A DNA stretch of 64,000 nt from assembly GCA_020633205.1 (NCBI GenBank), contig JACKEB010000013.1, forward strand, positions 620,001-684,000, given 5' to 3'. The translations under genes were made by a program, and so were the position numbers. Below are positions 44,901 through 52,030 of this stretch, piece by piece (the stretch's first letter is position 1; each line of letters begins with the position of its first letter). The notes under the pieces are model-generated. The model worked only from the letters and a program-made list of their open reading frames with translations, did not search any database and was not told where the DNA came from. The DNA is from Polyangiaceae bacterium (GTDB lineage Bacteria; Myxococcota_A; Polyangia; Polyangiales; Polyangiaceae).

Positions 44901-45470
44901 ATGACTCAACTCCTTGAGGTGCTTCGACGGGTCCGCGAGCTGAACGTCGAGGCGCTGTCGCGGGCTATCGACGCTGAGGTGCGTCCGTTCGTCGAGCCTG
45001 CCTACCGCATGGCGGATGGCTCGATCGCGGTCGAAGGCCCCTTGGATCTTCCCCTGCGGGCGGATCTGATTCGACGCGAGGAGGATACCGCCGGAGACGA
45101 GATTCAGGTCGACCCCGCACGCTCACTCGAGTTCGAGCCAATCCTATTTCAGATGCGAGGCGCTGAAGTCCGTGTGGAAGCGTTTGGCTGGGACTACGCC
45201 GAGATCCTGGCAGACGTACCCGAGAGCGCCGACCTCTCGCCGCTCCAAGAGTGGTTCATGTCGTGGTTCGACGCGGAAGACGCGTCCACTCCGGACGAGA
45301 CGGGGCTTTACCGCGTGGTGCATTTCATGTCCGATCCGGAGTACGATGATCACCGGTTGGCGTTCATCGTCGACTTCGGCTCAGCGCCTGTGGACGCTTG
45401 GGTGTCGCTCATGGAGCGCTTGGTGGAGCTCGGCGCCAAGCAAATCATCACCCGCCGCGCAACGGATTGA
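44901..45470 (+). CDS. Hypothetical protein, acidic and cytosolic
   Basis: A 189-residue protein without signal or membrane segments. It is strongly acidic (many Asp/Glu, such as LRREEDTAGDEIQVDPARSLEF) and ends RRATD. Sequence QMRGAEVRVEAFGWDYAEILADV and HFMSDPEYDDHRLAFIVDFGS look like an immunity- or SUKH-like alpha/beta protein, but no family was recognised. It is divergent from the esterase and convergent with the LysR gene. Confidence 0.6.
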   Translation: MTQLLEVLRRVRELNVEALSRAIDAEVRPFVEPAYRMADGSIAVEGPLDLPLRADLIRREEDTAGDEIQVDPARSLEFEPILFQMRGAEVRVEAFGWDYAEILADVPESADLSPLQEWFMSWFDAEDASTPDETGLYRVVHFMSDPEYDDHRLAFIVDFGSAPVDAWVSLMERLVELGAKQIITRRATD

Positions 45471-45476
45471 ACTCAG

Positions 45477-45493
45477 CTAGTCCCGGGGACTAG
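45477..45493. repeat. Palindrome at convergent 3' ends
   Basis: CTAGTCCCGGGGACTAG is an 8-bp inverted repeat about a single central base, covering the last codon region of the LysR gene. It may form a small hairpin; no T-run follows. Confidence 0.35.
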
Positions 45494-46335
45494 TCCGCCG
45501 CTGTGGACCACGGACGCTCTAGCGCGCTCATTACCGCGCGGATGCGTGGGGTCTTGCGGCGATCCGGGTGGGTCAGCACCCAGAGAATGCGCTCGAGTTT
45601 CCTGACCGAGTTCGCGTATTCGCTGAGCTCCACCAGACTCGCGTGGCGGGCAGCAAGCAGCTTGGGCATCAACGCAAGCCCGACACCTTCGGCGCACAAG
45701 CTCACAAGGGTGTTGAATTGGGCGTACATCGCCGCTTCTCCAGCGTTCGCCCGCTCCCAGGCGGCCTCGGGTGTGTTCTCGCCGCGAGGGCGCAGCACCC
45801 AGCGCCGCTCCGGACGGGCTGCAGCGGCTTTCGTCGCGAACACCCCGTACCCAAGCCGAGCGACTCGCTTGCCCCAACAGCCAGCGGGCGGCCGTGGAAT
45901 GATCGCCAGCGCCACGTCGACTTCGTGGTCGCGCACGCTTGGCCCCGAATCTCCAAGGTGGAGCGAGACGCTGAGCGTCGGATTTTTTTCGCAGAGCTCT
46001 GCGAGTGGGCCTTGGATGAAGGGCAGCAAGGCTTCAACGGTGGTGACGCTGACCACGCCCTCCAGATCACCGCCCTGATCGCGCAGCGAAGACAGCACTT
46101 GGGAGAGGGACTTGGCGGTGCGACGTCCTACCTGTGCAAGGGCCACGCCGGCGTCGGAGAGCGTCGCCCCGGACGTTCCCCGAATCAGACACGGTTGGCC
46201 GATCGCTTGCTCGAGCGCCGTGATGCGCCGGTACAGCGTCGACTGACCGAGGCCCAGCTCCCGCGCGGCGGCGCTCACACTGCCGAGGCGTTGAACAGCC
46301 TCTAGATAGCGTAGGTCGTCCCACTGAATACTCAT
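45490..46335 (-). CDS. LysR-family transcriptional regulator
   Basis: A 281-residue LysR regulator. The N-terminal HTH (DDLRYLEAVQRLGSVSAAARELGLGQSTLYRRITALEQAIG) is standard for the family, and the effector-binding half has the usual two-lobed pattern (VVSVTTVEALLPFIQGPL and FNTLVSLCAEGVGLALMPKLLA). ATG 46335 follows AAGGAA. The gene is divergent from a hydrolase gene starting at 46479, 143 bases away, which is a likely target. Its effector is unknown. Confidence 0.9.
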   Translation of the reverse strand: MSIQWDDLRYLEAVQRLGSVSAAARELGLGQSTLYRRITALEQAIGQPCLIRGTSGATLSDAGVALAQVGRRTAKSLSQVLSSLRDQGGDLEGVVSVTTVEALLPFIQGPLAELCEKNPTLSVSLHLGDSGPSVRDHEVDVALAIIPRPPAGCWGKRVARLGYGVFATKAAAARPERRWVLRPRGENTPEAAWERANAGEAAMYAQFNTLVSLCAEGVGLALMPKLLAARHASLVELSEYANSVRKLERILWVLTHPDRRKTPRIRAVMSALERPWSTAAD

Positions 46336-46478
46336 TGATTCCTTCGCATGCCCCTCGGCTGGGTTGGCGCAGCATCTCATCTGAGGCGCAGAACCGCGAG
46401 CCTCAATCGAGTCGCTTTCCGGGTGGAAGTGGATGTGGCGATTTGCGCTCCGGCGGGACTTGCGCAAGGCTTGGCGCC

Positions 46479-47393
46479 GTGAGTTGGCGGCGCGGTAGGT
46501 GGCTCGCGGCTTTGGGCTGCGGGGTTTTGGGGGGGACATGCGTGGTGGCACCTGGATCCGCAGCCGCGGATGCGCCGAGTGCCTCACCCCCAAAAGATGA
46601 GCCTGCACCAGCGCCAGAACGGCCCAAAGAAGAGCCGAGCGGCGCTGCAGCGTCCGAAGATGCAGCAGGGGCCAAAGACACGGAAGAGTCCAAAGAGGCA
46701 GCGGCGTCCAAGGATGAGGCGTGGTGCCAGAAGGAGCTAGAGACGCTCGAGCACCATGTGTGTGCCTTCGTGCCCGCAAAGGATGAGGCGTCGGACACGC
46801 TCGTGGTCTTCCTGCACGGCGTCGTGAAGTCCGAGAGCGGCTGGCAATACAACCAGCAGCTCGCGCTGGTGCGCGCTGCGAAGGTGAATCACTTCGACCT
46901 GCTAGCGCCCCGCGGGCGACGCGGAATTGGTCCGAAGGACATGGAAGACTGGTGGACCTGGCCGACGCGCAGCTCTGCACAGAAGACGCTCGAACCCGAG
47001 CTGTTCGATGAGTGGCGCGAGGCGCGCAAGACACTCGAAGAGCGTCGCGGCAAGGCCTACGACAAGCTGATCATCGTCGGCTTCTCGAACGGCGCGTACT
47101 ACGCCAGCAGCTTGGTGCTGCGGGATGCCTTCGAGGCGGATGGCTATGGAGTGTTTGCAGGTGGCGGCGCGAACTATCTCGAGGCGACCGCCAAGCGCAT
47201 CAAGCGCCGTCCGCCGGTCTACGTCGGCTGGGGCCTGAAAGACAAAAGCGCAAAGAAGGACGCCGCGGGTTTCGCCAAGCTACTCAAGCGCCTCGGGTGG
47301 AAGCACCGCGCCAAGGCGCGCCCGAAGGTCGGACACACGATGACCGACGCGGGCCTGAAGGAAGCCATGAGTTTCCTGCGAGCAAAGAAGTAG
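46479..47393 (+). CDS. Secreted alpha/beta hydrolase
   Basis: A 304-residue exported protein: leader WLAALGCGVLGGTCVVAPG with signal cleavage near AAADA, an Ala/Glu/Lys/Pro-rich spacer (~35-85), then an alpha/beta-hydrolase domain. LVVFLHGVVKSE gives the oxyanion region, IIVGFSNGAYYAS the nucleophile elbow (Ser) and VGHTMTD the base His. It resembles small carboxylesterases or phospholipases. GTG 46479 has AAGG 9 bases upstream; the frame to 46335 is shared with the LysR start and not used. Likely regulated by the divergent LysR protein. Confidence 0.75.
   Translation: MSWRRGRWLAALGCGVLGGTCVVAPGSAAADAPSASPPKDEPAPAPERPKEEPSGAAASEDAAGAKDTEESKEAAASKDEAWCQKELETLEHHVCAFVPAKDEASDTLVVFLHGVVKSESGWQYNQQLALVRAAKVNHFDLLAPRGRRGIGPKDMEDWWTWPTRSSAQKTLEPELFDEWREARKTLEERRGKAYDKLIIVGFSNGAYYASSLVLRDAFEADGYGVFAGGGANYLEATAKRIKRRPPVYVGWGLKDKSAKKDAAGFAKLLKRLGWKHRAKARPKVGHTMTDAGLKEAMSFLRAKK
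46582..46595 (-). repeat. Dispersed 14-base motif, exact copy 3
   Basis: CCTCACCCCCAAAA on the plus strand lies in the linker of the hydrolase gene, where it encodes part of SASPPKDEP. Confidence 0.5.
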
Positions 47394-47457
47394 GCGCAGG
47401 CAGTTGGCAAGCGCTGCCCGGTAGCCGAACGTCAGTGTGCTGATGTAGAACCGAGCG

Positions 47458-48231
47458 GTGACCGCCAATCGCAAGCTGCGTCGCGCCCAACAAGCGCGGA
47501 AACAACGGGCTCCAGTGCAAGCGCCGACGGGTGTGCGCGCGCCAGTCCATTTGGACAAAGCCAAGCTGCGGCGCCAGTCATCTGCTGAGCGGTTTGCTCG
47601 GGAAGGCTCCGAGCTCTTGTGGGTGCGCCTCTTGGCCTGGGAAGGGCAGCGCTTGAGCCGTGCGCGCTTGTTGGATGCGGTTCACGACGCTGCGCTCTGG
47701 AAGCAAGCCGCAGCTGAGTCAGATCAAGTTCCGCCGTATCAAGCGAGCGGTGCGTTGGCGCCGCTGGCGGCTCGCGAGAAGGAGCTGGCGGGCAAGCTAA
47801 GCGCCGAGAAGCTCGACGCGGCAGTTGAAGTGTGGCGCCGTTCAGGTGACGACTACCACCCCAAGCAGCCGGCTCCGAAGTGGCAGTTCCTCGCGGAACT
47901 TAGCATGGAGTTGGAGCTGGGCGAAGTCACGGCGCTCGAGCTGCAGGAGGACTGGGAGCTGTGGATCAGCCTGGCGTTCGCCTCCGAGCCCCGGGTGGTG
48001 GCGATGGAGGCCCTGCGCACCGCGGAGAATCACCTGGCCAGCCTGGGAGAGATCACCCACGGCGAGCACCTGAAGGCAGCCGCGAACGCAGTGCGCGCGA
48101 TCTGGTCCGGTTTGGCCTACGGCGACGAGACGACCTTCAAGCGGGTGCGATCCTGGTCTGACGACTGGCTCGCTTCGCTAGCGGAGCGCAGCGGATCGTC
48201 CGGGTCGGGTTCTGAAGGCGGCGACCAGTGA
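47458..48231 (+). CDS. Hypothetical helical protein
   Basis: A 257-residue cytosolic protein with a basic N-terminus (NRKLRRAQQARKQRAPVQA) and a mainly helical body (LLWVRLLAWEGQRLSRARLL, LELGEVTALELQEDWELWISLAF). It ends in a Ser/Gly/Glu tail. No family recognised. Its 3' part overlaps the convergent radical-SAM gene by 115 bases, and one of the two stop codons must therefore lie inside the other's frame; both frames are plausible up to their ends. Confidence 0.55.
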   Translation: MTANRKLRRAQQARKQRAPVQAPTGVRAPVHLDKAKLRRQSSAERFAREGSELLWVRLLAWEGQRLSRARLLDAVHDAALWKQAAAESDQVPPYQASGALAPLAAREKELAGKLSAEKLDAAVEVWRRSGDDYHPKQPAPKWQFLAELSMELELGEVTALELQEDWELWISLAFASEPRVVAMEALRTAENHLASLGEITHGEHLKAAANAVRAIWSGLAYGDETTFKRVRSWSDDWLASLAERSGSSGSGSEGGDQ

Positions 48232-49970
48232 GCGAAGTCTTCGGGGAGCGCGCCCGGGAGCATCGGCTGCTTGGTACGCTCGAAGATTTGAAAGTCGTGG
48301 CGTGCCGTGAGGTGAAGCGGCAGGTTCTGCACGGGGCCGCCCTGGGTGAGCCACATGCGCAGCGCCTCGGCGTTCTGTGCGACCACGAAGTGTTGTGGAT
48401 CCGTGCGGATAGCCTTGCGTAGGTATTCCTGCAGGCTCTGCAGGTCGCGCCGATCTGCTGCCATGCAGGCGAGGTAGTTGTAGGCGAGGCCAGGCAGCGG
48501 GTAGCCGAGCTCGAGCGCCTTGTGGATGTGCTCCTCCGCTAGCTTGAACTGCCGTTCGCGGTAGTAGGCACCTGCCAAATCCATGTGCGCCGCGTGATGA
48601 TCGCCGAGCTCAGCCAAGATGGCTTTGCACTCTTCGACTCCCTCTCGGTAGAAGTCGCGGAGGCCGCAGTTCTGCGCGAACCACTCGTTGAGCACTCGTG
48701 TGGTCTCCGGGTCCGCGTCGTACGGTACCTTGAGCTCTTGAAAGGTCTCTTGGAAGTAGCGGTTGCGGTCGAGCCAAGCTTTTTCGGCGTCCTGGAAGTC
48801 GCGCGTCCCGGGATAGATCGAAAGGCAGGAGAAGATGTACTGATGGGGTCTGGCGCGCTCTAGGAACTCTAGCGTTTCTTGAAACGTCTCTACCGTTTCC
48901 CCGCGGTTCCCGAGCATCATGTAGAAGCGCACCTGGATTCCGTACTTCTTCGCCAGGTTCGCGCTCTCGACGATCTTGTCGACGGTGATCTTCTTGTCGA
49001 TTTGCTTGAGGATGCTCGCGGAGCCGGACTCGACGCCGAGGCTCAGTCGCTGACAGCCCGCGAGACGCATCTCTCGCAAGAGCTCGTCACTCAGGACGTC
49101 GACGCGGGTGTCACAGCTCCACAAGAACTGCAGCCCGCGGGCGCGGATCCCCTTGCACAGCTCGAGCACCCGCTTCTTGTTGGTGGTGAAGGTGTCGTCC
49201 TTGATTTGCAGGAGTTTCACCGGCAAGCGACCCACCGCCTGCTCCAGTGCATCGAGCACGTAGTCCACCGACTGCGCACGGAAACCGCGGCCCCAACTCG
49301 TCTCAGCCCCGCAAAAGGTGCAGGCCCAGGGACAGCCGCGCGACGTCATGAAGATGTGGGTGTCGAACAGCGCGTGGGGCGACGCCAAGGTGTCCAGGTT
49401 ATCGATGGAAGCCCGCGACGGCGCCTGCTCGATGCCCTGATCCCCGCGGTACCAGGTGCCCGCGATGCCTAGAGTCGACTCCCCACGCCCGAGTCGCCCA
49501 CACAGCTCCAGGAACTGCAGCTCACTCTCGCCCTCGCTCACGGTGTCGATGGCCGGATGATACTCGAGCATCTCCTTCGCCAGCGGCGTGGCGTGAGGGC
49601 CACCGACGATGATGTGGGTGTCCGGGTGGAGCTCTTTGATGAGCGCCGCCGTGTAGCCAACTCCCCTGCGATTCGCGGTCCAGCAGCTCATGCCCCAAAG
49701 GTCGGCTTCGAGTGAGCGGACCACCTTCTCGACCTCTTGCCAGGGAAAGGCGGACAAGTTGAGCAGCTTGACCTGGTGCCCCGCACGCGTCGCTTGGGCC
49801 GCCAGGGAGTAGAGCCCGTAGGGCGTCTGCCAGAAGTCCGGGTCCAGATCGCCTTCGCGGTAGTCCGCGGGAGGACCGCCCCGCTCAGGACTCAGCCGCG
49901 CGCTGTGGTCTCCCAGTTCTGCAGGAGCGGCCAGCTTCCACGGGGGAGGGTATAGCAGGACTACGCGCAC
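48117..49970 (-). CDS. B12-binding radical SAM protein with TPR domain
   Basis: A protein of ~617 residues. An N-terminal B12-binding-like domain (VVLLYPPPWK, IIVGGPHATPLAKEML, DTVSEGES) is followed by the radical SAM core with SRGCPWACTFCGAETSWG (Cys-x3-Cys-x-x-Cys) and the SAM-binding strand FLWSCDTRVDVLSDELL. Residues ~430-550 are TPR-like (HMDLAGAYYRERQFKLAEEHIHKALELG). The GTG at 49970 starts at the first strand; a TTG at 50006 would add 12 residues. Products in this class (methylthio-, methyl- or tryptophan-modifying enzymes) are diverse and the substrate is unknown. Fusion to TPRs suggests a protein partner. Confidence 0.85.
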   Translation of the reverse strand: MRVVLLYPPPWKLAAPAELGDHSARLSPERGGPPADYREGDLDPDFWQTPYGLYSLAAQATRAGHQVKLLNLSAFPWQEVEKVVRSLEADLWGMSCWTANRRGVGYTAALIKELHPDTHIIVGGPHATPLAKEMLEYHPAIDTVSEGESELQFLELCGRLGRGESTLGIAGTWYRGDQGIEQAPSRASIDNLDTLASPHALFDTHIFMTSRGCPWACTFCGAETSWGRGFRAQSVDYVLDALEQAVGRLPVKLLQIKDDTFTTNKKRVLELCKGIRARGLQFLWSCDTRVDVLSDELLREMRLAGCQRLSLGVESGSASILKQIDKKITVDKIVESANLAKKYGIQVRFYMMLGNRGETVETFQETLEFLERARPHQYIFSCLSIYPGTRDFQDAEKAWLDRNRYFQETFQELKVPYDADPETTRVLNEWFAQNCGLRDFYREGVEECKAILAELGDHHAAHMDLAGAYYRERQFKLAEEHIHKALELGYPLPGLAYNYLACMAADRRDLQSLQEYLRKAIRTDPQHFVVAQNAEALRMWLTQGGPVQNLPLHLTARHDFQIFERTKQPMLPGALPEDFAHWSPPSEPDPDDPLRSASEASQSSDQDRTRLKVVSSP

Positions 49971-50040
49971 CAGGGGAGCATAGCCGAGGGCCCATCGAGC
50001 GGGCAACGCGGGACGAATTCGGGGCGGGGATGCCTTACTT

Positions 50041-50766
50041 CTAGCGCGCCATCCGCAGACGGTTCGAGCAGCTCTTGTCGCCTTGGGCCATGCACTCGAC
50101 TGTCTCCACCTTGCCCAGTACCTTGACGCCCATTGCCGTGTGGATAATACGCATGGCCTCGCGGTTCATGCGGCAGATGAAGCAGTGATAGCCACGCCAG
50201 TTGGTGGCGCGGCTCCTGACCTCGTTGCCCTCCACCTCCGTGACCATCTGGCCGGAGTCGAAGAAGCGATTCCAAAGCGGCTGGCTATAGCGCGCGTAGC
50301 GCTCCGGCGTCACCAGCATGCGAAAGAACAGTTTGTGGACGCCGTGCAGCGTCGCGTCCATCACGGCGCCTTCGGCTTGAGTCGCGAGCGCCTCGGTCTC
50401 GCTCTCTGACAGGCCGGCGCTCAGCCCATCGAGGAGCTCGTGAACCAACGCACTCGGGTACCATGTGCTGGCGATGAGCCCCGCGCCCGGGCGGTTGACG
50501 TCCAAGTGAACCCTATGCTCCGGTCGCATACTGGCGATCACCTCGGCCAGGCGCGCGCGGTCCTGTGTCTGCTGGTACCACTGCACGAAGGCGGCGATGG
50601 CGACTCCCTTGATGCGATCGTGGGGCGCTGGATCCCCCGGGAAGCGATTTAGGTGAGTCCGTCCGTCTGCGTCTCGTTGAGCCATGCGCCCGCTGGGCGG
50701 TTCGGGATCAACGATGGTTTTGTCGGAGGCCTCAGGGTGTGAGCCGGGCAGCTCCGTCGAGTCCAT
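50041..50766 (-). CDS. V4R/heme-NO-binding-like fold protein
   Basis: A 241-residue protein. The C-terminal ~170 residues follow the myxobacterial pattern of a 4-vinyl-reductase/HNOB-like fold: AFVQWYQQTQDRARLAEVI, LVTPERYARYSQPLWNRFFDSGQMV, CFICRMNREAMRIIHTAMG, and the closing Cys-x7-Cys-type segment VECMAQGDKSCSNRLRMA. This last motif is often a ligand or redox site in such domains. The N-terminus is charged and low in complexity; ATG 50766 and TTG 50817 are both possible starts. No partner gene is evident. Assignment to V4R-like is by pattern and moderate. Confidence 0.55.
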   Translation of the reverse strand: MDSTELPGSHPEASDKTIVDPEPPSGRMAQRDADGRTHLNRFPGDPAPHDRIKGVAIAAFVQWYQQTQDRARLAEVIASMRPEHRVHLDVNRPGAGLIASTWYPSALVHELLDGLSAGLSESETEALATQAEGAVMDATLHGVHKLFFRMLVTPERYARYSQPLWNRFFDSGQMVTEVEGNEVRSRATNWRGYHCFICRMNREAMRIIHTAMGVKVLGKVETVECMAQGDKSCSNRLRMAR

Positions 50767-50930
50767 GAGCTCATCAAGCTCAGAGGAAGAGAAAGGACTG
50801 GAGGGCGAGCGAGACAAGCGGAGCGCAGTCTTGCACGGGCCCTCCAGCCTTGCGAGGAGCGATCAATGCACGGGGGTGGCCATTTTGGCCACCTGAGATC
50901 CGCCTCGAGCGACGACCGAAGAAACGACAA

Positions 50931-51851
50931 TTATGGCTGCGGAATTGCGCCAACTTGCCCAAGCAAGCGCAGCGTGATGCGCTTGCGTTCCTCGGAGAAG
51001 TCCTTGCCTGGCGCGCTGCTCGTGAGGAGTGTCGCGAAAAAATACGGCCCTGCATCCGTAACCAGATACCCGACGTACCAGCCGTAGTCGCGACCTTCGA
51101 CCAAGCCAGTGCGTCCGGTCTTCGCGAATAGCTGCAGGCTCGGGTCGTCCACGCTGCGCATGATCTCTTTCACGCTGCGCTGGCTCTTCACTGACACCGG
51201 CAGCTTCTCTTCGTAGAGCCGTTGCACGAAGTCGACCTCTTCAATGGGCGAGATGCGCAGCCCACCGTCGAGCCAGAAGCGATCGACGGCCGGGCTGATG
51301 TCTCGATTTCCGTAGGCGAGCTTGTCCACCCAGCTCTGCATGCGCTCCTGTCCGACTTCCCGCGCTACCCGCTGGTAGTACCAAACCGCCGACACCTGGA
51401 AGGCCGAGCGCAGTGTGTGATCCTGATTCCACGCGGCAATCGGGCGTTTCACGCCATCCCACTTGAACAAGTGATCGGGACCGCTCACGACCCCGGTCTC
51501 GAGCGCTATCAGACTATTCGGGATCTTGAACGTAGACGCGGGCAAGTAGCCGGTGCGGCAGCGCTCCGGGTGCAGCAAGATGTCTTCGCCGTGGGGCGGC
51601 CGCAGCACGAACGCCGACTCGTACCCCAAGCTATCGAGCGTCCGCGTCAGCCCCGGAATGTCGACGGCGGTCTTGGGCGGCTCTTCTTGGGGGGGAGGTG
51701 CAGCCGGTGGGCGCTCGGAAGCGCTAGTCACCGCTTCGGGCGCGGGTGCGGCGCTCGGCGTCGTCGCCGCGCAGCTGGCGCCGAAGATCCCCAAGACGCA
51801 GGTGCCGCTGACGCAGAGGACGCTGAGAGTCGCTCGAAGTGTGCTTCGCAT
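50931..51851 (-). CDS. Class D (OXA-type) beta-lactamase
   Basis: A 306-residue lipoprotein-like precursor (leader ending IFGASCAAT), Ala/Pro spacer to ~62, then a full class D domain. All hallmarks are present: PASTFKIPNSLIALE (Ser106-Thr-Phe-Lys109), QVSAVWYYQ (Ser154-x-Val), YGN (180-182), WLDGGL (193-198) and FAKTGRTG (Lys244-Thr-Gly). The carbamylated-Lys site and hydrophobic Trp are conserved, so an active serine beta-lactamase is expected. ATG 51851 is used; an upstream frame to 51884 adds a few residues. It is divergent from a ZIP-type transporter gene and not in a resistance cassette. Confidence 0.88.
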   Translation of the reverse strand: MRSTLRATLSVLCVSGTCVLGIFGASCAATTPSAAPAPEAVTSASERPPAAPPPQEEPPKTAVDIPGLTRTLDSLGYESAFVLRPPHGEDILLHPERCRTGYLPASTFKIPNSLIALETGVVSGPDHLFKWDGVKRPIAAWNQDHTLRSAFQVSAVWYYQRVAREVGQERMQSWVDKLAYGNRDISPAVDRFWLDGGLRISPIEEVDFVQRLYEEKLPVSVKSQRSVKEIMRSVDDPSLQLFAKTGRTGLVEGRDYGWYVGYLVTDAGPYFFATLLTSSAPGKDFSEERKRITLRLLGQVGAIPQP

Positions 51852-51940
51852 GAGGCAGCCCAACGCCACGTGATAACAACGCATTCCGCGGTTCGGCGAG
51901 GCAAATTTGTGCCTGTCGCACCGAGCGAAGCGTCACGACC

Positions 51941-51977
51941 CCAGACGCAAGTGCAATCAAATTGCACTTGCGTCTGG
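51941..51977. promoter_or_regulatory. Perfect 17-bp-arm palindrome upstream of ZIP/permease gene
   Basis: CCAGACGCAAGTGCAAT at 51941 and its exact complement at 51961-51977 flank a CAA loop, with no T-run. The inner part GTGCAAT-CAA-ATTGCAC is like a short dyad for a Fur/Zur-type repressor. It lies 53 bases before the transporter start and 90 bases upstream of the class D beta-lactamase start. Confidence 0.6.
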
Positions 51978-52030
51978 CTGACGTAGGCTTGCGAATTGAA
52001 ATTGCATCTCAGTTGCGATAACGAGGCTGC

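Noticed and set aside
45477..45493. Palindrome as a terminator
   Set aside because: There is no T-tract and no proper loop; kept only as a repeat of low weight.
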